Part shown: one piece after another, positions 24,919-33,427 of the stretch | Position numbering within the stretch: the first letter of the stretch is position 1 | How the letters are laid out: every line of letters begins with the position of its first letter | NCBI GenBank assembly: GCA_903887775.1 | Contig: CAISRB010000011.1 | Coordinates: 186,001 to 250,000, forward strand | DNA from: an uncultured Bacteroidales bacterium | Lineage (GTDB): Bacteria > Bacteroidota > Bacteroidia > Bacteroidales > FEN-979 | DNA: 64,000 nucleotides | Direction: 5' to 3' | Position numbers and translations under genes: made by a program | Notes under the pieces: model-generated | Database searches by the model: none | The model's input: the letters and a program-made list of their open reading frames with translations, nothing else | What the model was told of the DNA's origin: nothing

Positions 24919-26379
24919 TTATCTTCTGAATGAATCAATAATGTTTCCTTCAATATCCCTTATGTTTAGAATCATCCTCATCTGGCCCGGCAGGGAATGA
25001 GTGGCACATGAGAAACAGGGATCATAGGCTCTGAAAGCCATTTCGATCATGTTCAGAGTGCCTTCGGTGATCTCGCTGCCTTTTTTGATAAGGCCCCGGG
25101 CAGCTTTTTTAATGGACATGCAGATAGCCGCATGATTGTTCGTGGTTCCTACAATCAGGTTGACTTTTCTGACCATGCCTTTGTCGTCGGTCCAGTAGTG
25201 ATGGGTTAGTGTTCCTCTCTGGGCTTCAACAATGCCAACACCTTCGCCCACTATTTTTCCCAATGGGGCGCGAAGCTCATTGCCGGTTATTTCAGGATCC
25301 ATGGCCAGTTCAAGGCAGTGCTCAGCTGAGTAAATCAGTTCGACAAGTCTGGCCCAATGCATGGCCATCGTTGCATGGACAGGTTTTCCCTGAAGGGTTT
25401 TAAACATAAACTCATATTCCTGCTGCGCCACAGCTGTGGCCATTCCGTCAGCAGCATTCAGTCTCGACAGAGGTGTCGCATGGTAAACCCCTGATTCCTG
25501 ACCTTCAGTAAATCCTTTCCAGCCAATCTTTTTAAGGTATGGGAACTTCAGGTATGTCCAGGGTTCAACCCGCTCTTCGACGAAATCAAGGTAATGCTCA
25601 GGCGAATATTTATAGAGTTCTTTACCTTTTGTATCTACTACTCTAACCTTACCGTCATAAAAATTGACCTTATTCTGCTCATCAACCAGTCCCATCGAAT
25701 GAAGGACTAATGAGTAGGGGCCGTTCATTATAAGATCAACATAGTCCTTATTGCCGAGTACCACATCCTTGAACAGCTGGATCGAAAATTTTGAAAATTC
25801 AACGAATCCTTCGGCCTTTTTTATGATATCATCTCTTTGTTCCGGGGTGATACCTTTTTTTACCCCACCGGGGGTATTCATGATAACATGGGTCTGGTGA
25901 CCACCAATCAGCGCTTGAATTTCTTGGGCAATCCTGCGTTGTTTGATAACTTCGGACCCAATTTGCAAACCCACTTTATTGATCACTCCGAGTATTGTTC
26001 TATCGACCGGGCTGGCAGTGGGACCCACAACGAAATCAGGTGCCGCGAGTGCATAAAAATGAACGATATGGCTGTGAACAAAGTGAGCCATGTAAAATAA
26101 TTCCCTTAATTTTTTGGCAGTCGGGGGTGGCTCCACACCAAAAACAGCATCTACCGCTTTGCCTGAAGCCATATGATGGCAGCCGGGGCAGACGCCGCAT
26201 ATTTTCGTGACGATGGAAGGAAGTTCCTCAACCGGCCGGCCTTCACAGAACTTCTCAAAACCGCGAAGTTCAGGGACCTGGAAGTAGGCATTCTCGACTT
26301 CCCCTTCGTCGTTAAGGAAGATCTCGATTTTCCCATGGCCTTCAAGCCTTGTAATAGGATCAATGCTGATGTGCTTCAT
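24919..26379 (-). CDS. mvhA: [NiFe]-hydrogenase large subunit, group 3 (MvhA-like)
   Basis: 486 residues. Nickel-iron ligands are intact: the N-terminal ICGVCPGCHH (C61, C64) and the C-terminal DPCFSCATH (C455, C458). A 25-residue tail follows the last histidine and should be cut off by the neighbouring protease. The N-terminus ISIDPITRLEGHGKIEI is standard. Context with MvhG, MvhD and HdrA places it with group 3c, cytoplasmic F420-non-reducing/Hdr-linked hydrogenases. The start overlaps the stop of mvhG by 4 nt. Oxidises or produces H2 and passes electrons to MvhG. Confidence 0.95.
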   Translation of the reverse strand: MKHISIDPITRLEGHGKIEIFLNDEGEVENAYFQVPELRGFEKFCEGRPVEELPSIVTKICGVCPGCHHMASGKAVDAVFGVEPPPTAKKLRELFYMAHFVHSHIVHFYALAAPDFVVGPTASPVDRTILGVINKVGLQIGSEVIKQRRIAQEIQALIGGHQTHVIMNTPGGVKKGITPEQRDDIIKKAEGFVEFSKFSIQLFKDVVLGNKDYVDLIMNGPYSLVLHSMGLVDEQNKVNFYDGKVRVVDTKGKELYKYSPEHYLDFVEERVEPWTYLKFPYLKKIGWKGFTEGQESGVYHATPLSRLNAADGMATAVAQQEYEFMFKTLQGKPVHATMAMHWARLVELIYSAEHCLELAMDPEITGNELRAPLGKIVGEGVGIVEAQRGTLTHHYWTDDKGMVRKVNLIVGTTNNHAAICMSIKKAARGLIKKGSEITEGTLNMIEMAFRAYDPCFSCATHSLPGQMRMILNIRDIEGNIIDSFRR

Positions 26380-27356
26380 ATTACCTTCCTCCCTAGGATA
26401 GAGCCGGGCAGGCTGAAACGATAGAACAGTCCGGCGGGGTCAACAATAGTTTCGATGATGTTATCAATTTCATCAGGATCATTGGAATTTATCATAGTTC
26501 CGATGGCTGCCATCATTTTTGCTCCCGGGTCGGTCGCTCCCGGAGGCGGGCCATAACATCCACGGCAAGGGGAATTCCCTTCCACACAGCGAACGCCGCA
26601 CCCGCTGCGGGTTGCAGGGCCCATGCAGATAACACCCTGCTCGATAAAACAAGTTTCTTTATCATCCTGGATCTCCCAGGGCCTGTAAAATTTTCTGACT
26701 TGTTTCTTGTCTGACTTTTTCCGCTTGCATTCATCACAGTTGGTCTTGTCATTGGCTCCGACGACCGAGCCGGCTGGCGGCAGCCCGATCCCGGTGACAA
26801 TCGCTGAAAAGACCTCGATGAGCCTTTCACTCTGAGGCGGGCATCCCGGAATGTAATAATCCACATCGACGATCTGATCGAGTGGAAACACATCGTTGAA
26901 CATTACCGGGATTTCCAGAGTTCCCTCTTTGACTGATGTACTGGTGACGGGGTAGGTCTTTTCGGGGTTGAAGGTCGATTCAGTTTCCTCATAAGCCCTC
27001 TTGAAGATGTCGTTTTTTGAAAAGAAATTTGCAAGGCCGGGGATACCCCCCATATAAGCGCAGGAACCATAGGCCACGAGAATTTTTGATTTCTGTCTAA
27101 GCACTTGTGCCATATGCTTATTCTCACTGTTGCGGACGGCCCCGTTAAAAAGCGTCAGATCGATCGATTTATCCGGCATGTTCTCCACATCCTTATACTT
27201 GATGTCCATCGCGATAGGCCAGAAAACAAGATCGGCAGCAGCAACTATATCGAGAAGTTTTTCATGTGTATCGAGCACCGAAACGCAACAGCCGCCGCAG
27301 GCAGCACCCCAGTATATTGCCAGTTTGAGCTTTGGTTTGGTAGGTTCCTGAGACAT
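26376..27356 (-). CDS. mvhG: [NiFe]-hydrogenase small subunit (MvhG-like)
   Basis: 326 residues. N-terminal proximal cluster motif YWGAACGGCCVSVLD, then CAYMGGIP, GCPPQSE, and a cysteine-rich C-terminal part (CDECKRKK, ICMGPATRSGCGVRC, CRGCYGPP) for the other iron-sulfur clusters. It has no twin-arginine signal, so the enzyme is cytoplasmic. It passes electrons from the NiFe site to MvhD/HdrA. Two nt separate it from mvhD. Confidence 0.94.
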   Translation of the reverse strand: MSQEPTKPKLKLAIYWGAACGGCCVSVLDTHEKLLDIVAAADLVFWPIAMDIKYKDVENMPDKSIDLTLFNGAVRNSENKHMAQVLRQKSKILVAYGSCAYMGGIPGLANFFSKNDIFKRAYEETESTFNPEKTYPVTSTSVKEGTLEIPVMFNDVFPLDQIVDVDYYIPGCPPQSERLIEVFSAIVTGIGLPPAGSVVGANDKTNCDECKRKKSDKKQVRKFYRPWEIQDDKETCFIEQGVICMGPATRSGCGVRCVEGNSPCRGCYGPPPGATDPGAKMMAAIGTMINSNDPDEIDNIIETIVDPAGLFYRFSLPGSILGRKVI

Positions 27357-27358
27357 AT

Positions 27359-27796
27359 TTATTTCGTTTTTAAGTGTTCAAATTCAAGAGTTTTCTTCAC
27401 TTTACCCGGACCAAGCTGAAGTATAGTTTTTGTCATCTCATTCACCAGTTCAGCAAATTGTTTTCCTTCGCTGGCACTGATCCATTCGAGCTTCAGCCGT
27501 TCTTTCTCAATGCCCATCTGGCTTACGAATTTCTCCAGCAGTTTAAACCGCCTGAGGCATTTATAATTGCCTTCCTGGTAATGACAGTCACCAGGATGAC
27601 ATCCGCAGATAAGAATACCATCAGCCCCTTCTTTAAAGGCTTTCAGGATAAAAGTGGGTTCAATCCGGCCTGAACACATGATACGGATGATACGCACATT
27701 CGGGGCATAATGAAGCCTTGAAGTGCCTGCCAGGTCGGCGCCGGTATAGGCGCACCAGTTGCACAGGAAAGCTACGATTGTGGGTCTGAAATTCAT
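27359..27796 (-). CDS. mvhD: MvhD-type [2Fe-2S] electron transfer subunit
   Basis: 145 residues, methyl-viologen-reducing hydrogenase delta subunit family, usual length. Conserved cysteines in FLCNWCAYTGADLAG, MCSGRI and CGCHPGDCHY. MvhD bridges MvhG and HdrA in methanogen Mvh-Hdr complexes, and is fused to HdrA in QmoB of sulfate reducers. Here it is a separate gene 10 nt after an hdrA-like gene, consistent with the bridging role. Confidence 0.94.
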   Translation of the reverse strand: MNFRPTIVAFLCNWCAYTGADLAGTSRLHYAPNVRIIRIMCSGRIEPTFILKAFKEGADGILICGCHPGDCHYQEGNYKCLRRFKLLEKFVSQMGIEKERLKLEWISASEGKQFAELVNEMTKTILQLGPGKVKKTLEFEHLKTK

Positions 27797-27806
27797 ACTG
27801 TAAAGC

Positions 27807-29531
27807 TTAATACGACATTGACATTATACCTTCGATTTCCGAGAGAATCTGACGGTCGGTGAAATGTTTGCTTGTGATAGCTCCTGCGGGGCAGCACCCG
27901 CCGCAGGTTCCGCAGCCTTTGCAGAGTACTTCATTAACTACCGAAGCTTTTTTAATTTCATCATATGATACTGCGGAATAAGGGCATACGCTGATACAGG
28001 TCTGGCAGCCGCAGCAAAGAGATTCATTTACGATGGCCGTAGTGACTTCAACCGGCACAGAACCCTGTGCGATGGTTGCAAGTATCCTGGCCGCTGCAGC
28101 TTTAGCCTGGGCCACAGAATCCGGGATATCCTTAGGGCCCTGACATGTGCCAACAATATATACTCCCCCGGTAGTAGTGGCAACCGGATCCAGTTTCGGA
28201 TGTTTCTCGATAAAGAACTGGTTGCCGCATAAACTTACACCAATGGTACGGACAACTTCCTTGACATTTTCATGAGCTTCCATATTGACCATAAGGATCA
28301 CCATATCCACAGGGACTTCTATGTCGATCCCCGAAAGAAGCTCATTCATTTCGATCAGCATATTGCAATCATCATCACGGTGGGCTTCGCGTATCACGGG
28401 CAGACGTTTCTGCTGGTCGTACATTAAAAAAATGATTTGCTTGTGGGTGGTCATCGCATAGAATTCCTCATGCCCTTTCCCGTATGCCCTCATATCGGCA
28501 TATATTTCATAAATATTGGCCTCGGGCAGGGCAGCGCGGATTTCATGAACAAACTTCAGGGCAACCATACAGCAAACCCTCGAACAATATTCATGGTATT
28601 TCCTGTTACGGCTGCCAACGCAATGGATGATGGCTACATTCCTGGGTTCCTTGCCGTACTTTGTAAGTATCCTGCCTGCCCTGAGATTATCCTCGAATTC
28701 AAGTGAAGTTATCACATCCGGGAATTTGCCATAGCTGTACTCTTCGATTACTGAGGGGTCGAATGGTTTAAGACCAATGGCCGCTATGATATTGCCAAAC
28801 GTGATCTCGGGTTGTTCTGCACCCTTTTGAGCAAGCCTGGCCCTGAAGTTTCCGATGTAGCCATCAACTTCCTTTACTTCGGTATTAAGAGATACACTGA
28901 TCATGGGATGATTCTCAACCCGTTGTATCATCGGCCCTATCATCTGCTGAGCGCTCGAAAGGTGAGGGAATGTGAGGTCGAACCTGGCAACCTGGCCGCC
29001 AAGATGGTCAGCTCTTTCGATCAGATAAACTTTTTTACCTGCATTTGCGATCTCAAGGGCTGCAGACATTCCTGAAATGCCCCCGCCAATGATCAGAGTG
29101 GCCGGGTCAACATTCACTGTGCGTTTCTGTAAGGGTTCATGGTATCTTACCCTCCTGATGGCAGCAATAACCAGGTCAATGGCTTTTAATGTTGCTTCCG
29201 AGCGATCGGTATGCACCCAGGAATCCTGCTCCCGTATGTTTGCCATCTCGAAAAGATAAGGATTGATACCAGCCTTTTCACAGGCATTACGGAAAGTGAG
29301 TTCATGGATTCGGGGGGAACAGGCAGCTACAACAACCCGGTTCAGGTTATGCGATTTTATATCTTTAATGATAAGATCCTGCCCTGGGTCGGAACACATA
29401 TATTTGTAGTTTTTCGACAGTACCACATACGGCAGGGTGCTGACTTCTTTAGTCACAGCTTCCACATCCACCATTTTGGAGATGTTGGTGCCGCACCAGC
29501 AGAGGTAAACCCCAATTCTCGGTTCTTCCAT
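27807..29531 (-). CDS. hdrA: HdrA-like flavoprotein with N-terminal and C-terminal Fe-S domains
   Basis: 574 residues. N-terminal HdrA domain (VYLCWCGTNISKMVDVE with C11, C13, plus C46 and C71), FAD-binding domain with GGGISGMSAALE at about 149, the HCVGSRNRKYHEYCSRVCC motif, and a C-terminal 2[4Fe-4S] ferredoxin (CCGCQTCISVCP, CKGCGTCGGCCP). It lacks the ferredoxin insert and the DCxxCxLTPKM motif found in its paralogue at 30703. In Mvh-Hdr complexes HdrA holds the bifurcating flavin. The pair of unequal HdrA proteins recalls QmoA/QmoB. Confidence 0.93.
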   Translation of the reverse strand: MEEPRIGVYLCWCGTNISKMVDVEAVTKEVSTLPYVVLSKNYKYMCSDPGQDLIIKDIKSHNLNRVVVAACSPRIHELTFRNACEKAGINPYLFEMANIREQDSWVHTDRSEATLKAIDLVIAAIRRVRYHEPLQKRTVNVDPATLIIGGGISGMSAALEIANAGKKVYLIERADHLGGQVARFDLTFPHLSSAQQMIGPMIQRVENHPMISVSLNTEVKEVDGYIGNFRARLAQKGAEQPEITFGNIIAAIGLKPFDPSVIEEYSYGKFPDVITSLEFEDNLRAGRILTKYGKEPRNVAIIHCVGSRNRKYHEYCSRVCCMVALKFVHEIRAALPEANIYEIYADMRAYGKGHEEFYAMTTHKQIIFLMYDQQKRLPVIREAHRDDDCNMLIEMNELLSGIDIEVPVDMVILMVNMEAHENVKEVVRTIGVSLCGNQFFIEKHPKLDPVATTTGGVYIVGTCQGPKDIPDSVAQAKAAAARILATIAQGSVPVEVTTAIVNESLCCGCQTCISVCPYSAVSYDEIKKASVVNEVLCKGCGTCGGCCPAGAITSKHFTDRQILSEIEGIMSMSY

Positions 29532-29543
29532 AATTTTTGTTTT

Positions 29544-30689
29544 TCAGGGATGACCAGATTCTCTCGGAACAGCGTATCTTTTAAGTTGTTGAAAATACAC
29601 GGCAAAAGGCCTGTAGGCAAGATGTGACCATTTCGAAAATGGCACTTCGATAAGTATCATAGGAACCAGCACCGCCATGTGGGTAATATAAGATATATAA
29701 GTGGCCAGCGGCATCCCATTGATCCTGAAAATATGGATCAGTATGCCGGTAATGGCGGTAAGGGTCAGCATTGCCAGGAAAAGCCAGTCACTGATATGCG
29801 AAAACAGGAATTTGACATCCTTCCTCTGAATACGGCCGATGATAGCCACGAACAAACCGAAGAGCAGGCCGAAGGTTGCATAGTAACCCAGAAGCCGTTG
29901 CGGATGCCATATCGGGAGGATCTTCTGTGTCTGGAACCACGGGAGGTATACCACAATTACAATGAACATTATAGTGTACCCCGACATCAGAAACCAGTGT
30001 GACAGCCAGTAACGTTTATCATCGCATTTGTTGAATTTCGGCTGTACTGCGAAATTGAAGATCAGGAGCCAGAATTCCCTGATATGAACCCACAGGCTAA
30101 CCTTCATATTGCCGTATTTCCAGATGATCTTGTAATACATCCGTAATATATTGGAGATGAGCAACGATGCCACTACAGCAGCCATGCACCAGTCAAATGT
30201 CTCAACAACATGGATCGGGGCGAAAGCATTTAACTGCACACCTCCCTGGGCTGTCAGCTCTCTTGTGAAATGATATCCCATCGATGGGAGCAATACCAGA
30301 AATGATAACACAACGAGAATGGCAAATACAATTATGAAGCCAAGTTCCCACAATTCAGAAGTGTAAAATTTCTTTGACAAACCAGTCCAGTCGTAGATTG
30401 ATGTAAGATATCTTCTCAGCGACATCATCAGTTCGCCCGGATTCGCATCCCTCGGGCAGGAGGTTGAGCAGTCCCCGCAATAATAACAAAGCCATGGCTC
30501 AACACTGGCTTCCAGCTCATCTTTGAGGCCCATCTGCATCAGGCGGATTTTTTTCCTGGGGAAAAGAAAGCCTTCTTCCGAAAGCGGGCATTGAGCCGTG
30601 CAGGTACCGCAATGGTAACAGGCATTCCAGTCACCAATCCCAAACTGGATCAGCTGGCTCCTCAATTCCGGTTGAACACGTACACTCAT
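29544..30689 (-). CDS. QmoC-like subunit: HdrC-type ferredoxin fused to a membrane cytochrome-b-like domain
   Basis: 381 residues. N-terminal HdrC-type 2[4Fe-4S] domain (C24, C27, C30, C34 and C68, C71, C74, C78), then from about residue 110 six predicted membrane helices, with histidines in or near several of them (HWFLMSGYTIMFIV, ITHMAVLVPMILIEV) that could bind heme as in HdrE/NarI proteins. This is the QmoC layout (HdrC plus HdrE), and would let the soluble HdrA/Mvh module exchange electrons with menaquinone. No CCG-domain HdrB is fused or nearby. Gaps of 12-13 nt to both hdrA-like genes show one operon. Confidence 0.9.
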   Translation of the reverse strand: MSVRVQPELRSQLIQFGIGDWNACYHCGTCTAQCPLSEEGFLFPRKKIRLMQMGLKDELEASVEPWLCYYCGDCSTSCPRDANPGELMMSLRRYLTSIYDWTGLSKKFYTSELWELGFIIVFAILVVLSFLVLLPSMGYHFTRELTAQGGVQLNAFAPIHVVETFDWCMAAVVASLLISNILRMYYKIIWKYGNMKVSLWVHIREFWLLIFNFAVQPKFNKCDDKRYWLSHWFLMSGYTIMFIVIVVYLPWFQTQKILPIWHPQRLLGYYATFGLLFGLFVAIIGRIQRKDVKFLFSHISDWLFLAMLTLTAITGILIHIFRINGMPLATYISYITHMAVLVPMILIEVPFSKWSHLAYRPFAVYFQQLKRYAVPRESGHP

Positions 30690-30702
30690 TGGTTGTTCGA
30701 TT

Positions 30703-32508
30703 TTATAAAGCTACATTCGATAATTCTTCTATTTTCCGCAACACGTTCTCAAGCGAAACCGATGCCTGGTCGTTGCGTATCTTACCTTTCAGAATGCTTT
30801 GAATAACCCTGGCTGCAGCAGCAGATCCCTGGGCTACACAATCAGGTATGTCTTTTGGACCCTGGCAGGTACCGGCCAGGAAAATCCCCCCCCGGCAGGT
30901 TCCCGTTGGGTCAAGATTGTAATGCGCTTCTTCAAACCATCCGTCGGTATTCGTGGGAATATTCAGCATTTCACTGATCTTCCCGGCATCCTCGCCTGCT
31001 TCAAGGCCTGCGGATAGAATGACCATATCGACCAGGTTTTCAAGGATTTCACCCTTTAGGATATCCTCTCCCCTGAGAAACAACTTTTCTCCATGTTGTT
31101 CAACTTTTGCTGTTTTGCCCCTGATTATGGAAACATCCTCCTGCCTGATCCTTTCATAGAACTCTTCATAGCCTTTGCCAAAGGATCGCATGTCGATGAA
31201 GTATTCGAAGATCTCCGCCTCGGGCAATTTTTCCATAATAAGGTGTGCGAACTTCAGGGAGTACATACAGCATACCCTCGAACAGTATTTATTGAAGTTC
31301 TTATCACGGCTGCCTACACAATGTATAATTGCGATCTTCTCAGGCCTGGCGGTTGTCGTATTGAATATCCAGTTCCCTTTTTTATCCTGGCTCCTGAAGT
31401 GAATATTACCCCCGGTGGGGCCCGAGGCATTCAACAGTCGTTCAAACTCAAGCGAGTTGAGCACATTTGGGAAACGCCCGTACCCGAACTGAGTCATCCG
31501 CCCGGCATCGAAAAGTTTATATCCGGTGGCTATAATGATATTCCCTACATTGATTGTTACAACTGAGTCTTGTTCGTCCAGGTCAATACAGCCGGGGACA
31601 GGACAAGCCTTCACGCAGGCTTTGCATTTTCCGTTTTTCAGATATATGCAGTTTTCCGCGTCAACCAGGTACTTATTGGGAACAGCCTGTGGAAAAGGGA
31701 TATAGATTGCTTTCCTCATGCAGGTACCCGCATCAAACTCACTTGGGGCCTGGGCAGGACATTTCTCGGCACAGGTTCCGCATCCGATACAGGTCTTCAC
31801 GTTCACCTTCCGGGCTTTCTTTAATACTTTAACATTAAAATCGCCAGGCTTTCCGTTAACCTCAATAATCTCTGAGTAGCTCATCAGCCTTATATTCGGA
31901 TGCTGGTTTACCTCCACCATTTTCGGAGTAAGTATGCAGGCAGCGCAGTCCAGGGTTGGGAAGGTTTTGTCGAACGTCGCCATTTTCCCGCCTATCGTAC
32001 CGCTTTTTTCAACCAGATACACCATATTGTTGCTGTACGCAATTTCGAGGGCAGCCTGGATTCCTGAGATTCCGCCTCCGACTACGAGTGTTGCATTGTT
32101 CACCGGCAGTTCATCAGGGATCCCGGTAAATTCATAAGGAACACCTGCTATGATCGAAGCAAGAACTATTTTAAGCCGTTCCGTGTTGAAAACCATACCG
32201 GTACAGTAATCGTTGAAACTTGCAAGAAGGACCTTCTCCGGATCTTTGCCTGCAAGTGTCATGGCTTTAGAAAACAATGCCTTAACCGTTCCCGGCATAA
32301 GGCCGGCAATAATCAGCCGCTCAAAATTATTCTCCTTTATTTTCTGCAGGATGTTCTTTTCATTCCAGATGAAGCCGGAATAAGTGTAGGCTTTTACGAT
32401 GTTTGGAAATGAAAATGAATATCTGATTAACTCTGAATAATCTATGGGGTCCGGGTACAAACCCTCAGGGTTGTAGAAAAACATCCCGGTGATCTCGGTG
32501 TTTTTCAT
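30703..32508 (-). CDS. hdrA: Second HdrA/QmoA-like flavoprotein, first gene of the Mvh/Qmo-like operon
   Basis: 601 residues. The N-terminal domain has lost the usual CxC cluster motif. FAD-binding GGGISG at 144-149, the HdrA cluster motif DCAACILTPKM at 187-197, an inserted 2[4Fe-4S] ferredoxin (C240-C250 and C287-C302), the HCVGSRDKN/YCSRVCCM motif, and GTCQGPKDIPDCVAQG near the FAD. It has no C-terminal ferredoxin. The features it has are the ones its paralogue at 27807 lacks, so the two probably form a heterodimer. The promoter region carries a perfect Rex operator and an FNR-like box. Confidence 0.93.
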   Translation of the reverse strand: MKNTEITGMFFYNPEGLYPDPIDYSELIRYSFSFPNIVKAYTYSGFIWNEKNILQKIKENNFERLIIAGLMPGTVKALFSKAMTLAGKDPEKVLLASFNDYCTGMVFNTERLKIVLASIIAGVPYEFTGIPDELPVNNATLVVGGGISGIQAALEIAYSNNMVYLVEKSGTIGGKMATFDKTFPTLDCAACILTPKMVEVNQHPNIRLMSYSEIIEVNGKPGDFNVKVLKKARKVNVKTCIGCGTCAEKCPAQAPSEFDAGTCMRKAIYIPFPQAVPNKYLVDAENCIYLKNGKCKACVKACPVPGCIDLDEQDSVVTINVGNIIIATGYKLFDAGRMTQFGYGRFPNVLNSLEFERLLNASGPTGGNIHFRSQDKKGNWIFNTTTARPEKIAIIHCVGSRDKNFNKYCSRVCCMYSLKFAHLIMEKLPEAEIFEYFIDMRSFGKGYEEFYERIRQEDVSIIRGKTAKVEQHGEKLFLRGEDILKGEILENLVDMVILSAGLEAGEDAGKISEMLNIPTNTDGWFEEAHYNLDPTGTCRGGIFLAGTCQGPKDIPDCVAQGSAAAARVIQSILKGKIRNDQASVSLENVLRKIEELSNVAL

Positions 32509-32512
32509 TTAT

Positions 32513-32530
32513 TTGTTAATTTGTTAACAA
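32513..32530. promoter_or_regulatory. Perfect Rex operator at the Mvh/Qmo-like operon promoter
   Basis: TTGTTAATTTGTTAACAA matches TTGTTAAnnnnTTAACAA at all 14 fixed positions, 5 bp upstream of the hdrA-like start codon. It overlaps the inferred -7 region and transcription start, a position suited to repression at low NADH/NAD+. Confidence 0.75.
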
Positions 32531-32558
32531 ATGAACTAAAAGATCACGCTTAAAACAA
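32528..32558 (-). promoter_or_regulatory. Candidate promoter for the Mvh/Qmo-like operon
   Basis: Minus strand TTG (about 32558-32556), 20 bp, TTCATTTG (32535-32528); the -7 has one mismatch to TAnnTTTG. It predicts a start near 32522, inside the Rex operator. Confidence 0.4.
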
Positions 32559-32571
32559 TGATTTAAATCAT
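32558..32571. promoter_or_regulatory. FNR/CRP-like palindromic operator
   Basis: ATGATTTAAATCAT is a perfect 14-bp palindrome that contains the FNR half-sites TGAT and ATCA with the proper 4-bp spacing. Its centre is about 42 bp upstream of the inferred start of the operon, the classic class II activator position. The gene of a Crp/Fnr regulator lies just upstream. Confidence 0.55.
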
Positions 32572-32622
32572 GTTTTTAATTTGTTTGATAATTTAAAACC
32601 TCCTGCTGAAAAGCCTGTATGG

Positions 32623-33339
32623 TCAGTACTTTGGATTAGCAATAAATTCAAGCCTTGGGCAGTCAAGAATAAAAATCTTCCTTCCCTTGATACTGATTAT
32701 TCTTTCGTCCTTCAGGGCCGATAACATGCGAATGACTGTTTCGGGAGTCGTTCCAATGATATTCGCCAGGTCAGACCTTGTTAAATTAAGATAAGGCATC
32801 GGGAAAGAAGGGGAGGTGTTATGAAATGATTTATGTAAAAAAAGGAGGGATTCTGCAAGACGTTCCTTCAACGGACGGTGGGCGATACCTATCAGCCGGG
32901 CCTCCGCTTCCTCGAGAAGTTGGGTGAGCACAACTATTAACCTCCTTGAGAAATCGGGATATTTTATCATCAATTGAAAGAAATCAGATTTGGGAATAAA
33001 GCAGGCAGTACTATCTTCCATCGCAGTGGCATTGACGGAATAATCACGCCCGCTTAACAGCGCTCTCAGCCCGATAAGATTGCCGGGAAAAGCAATTCTT
33101 GTGATATGCTCCCTCCCGTCGAAACCGTTTTTGTATAGTTTGACCTGTCCTTCCTTGATACAGAAAATGCCGTGAGTTTTATGACCTTCTTCGAAAATAT
33201 TTTGTCCCTTGCGGTATTGCCTTACCTCTCTTTCGGTATTAAGATATTGAAGGTCGGCCTTGTCAAGGCAGATAAAGAATTTATGATAAGCCTGATGGCA
33301 GAGTTCACATTGGGCTTCTTTATCTTTCCTGGGACCCAT
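32623..33339 (-). CDS. Crp/Fnr-family transcription regulator
   Basis: 238 residues. Effector (cyclic-nucleotide-fold) domain about 25-150, long dimerisation helix, and a C-terminal HTH_Crp domain with TRSDLANIIGTTPETVIRMLSALKD split over the recognition helix. The N-terminus has cysteines C11, C14 and C24 (CELCHQAYHKFFIC), which may bind an iron-sulfur cluster as in FNR, though a fourth ligand is not obvious. It lies 114 bp upstream of the Mvh/Qmo-like operon on the same strand, next to an FNR-like palindrome, so it may activate that operon under anoxia. Confidence 0.9.
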   Translation of the reverse strand: MGPRKDKEAQCELCHQAYHKFFICLDKADLQYLNTEREVRQYRKGQNIFEEGHKTHGIFCIKEGQVKLYKNGFDGREHITRIAFPGNLIGLRALLSGRDYSVNATAMEDSTACFIPKSDFFQLMIKYPDFSRRLIVVLTQLLEEAEARLIGIAHRPLKERLAESLLFLHKSFHNTSPSFPMPYLNLTRSDLANIIGTTPETVIRMLSALKDERIISIKGRKIFILDCPRLEFIANPKY

Positions 33340-33394
33340 TGTACTGTTTATCTGGTAACAAATTTAAGCAAAAAAACACGGAAATTATGTATAA

Positions 33395-33427
33395 TTGTCA
33401 TATTATACTTTATCTCCATTATCTTTG
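33395..33427 (+). promoter_or_regulatory. Bacteroidetes promoter for truA
   Basis: TTG at 33395-33397, 22 bp, TATCTTTG at 33420-33427. It predicts a start near 33433 and supports a truA start codon at 33464 rather than further upstream. Confidence 0.6.

Noticed and set aside
24421-33339. Search for HdrB (CCG-domain) or a terminal reductase in the Mvh operon
   Set aside because: No CCG-type cysteine motif appears in any frame between the protease and the Crp/Fnr gene.
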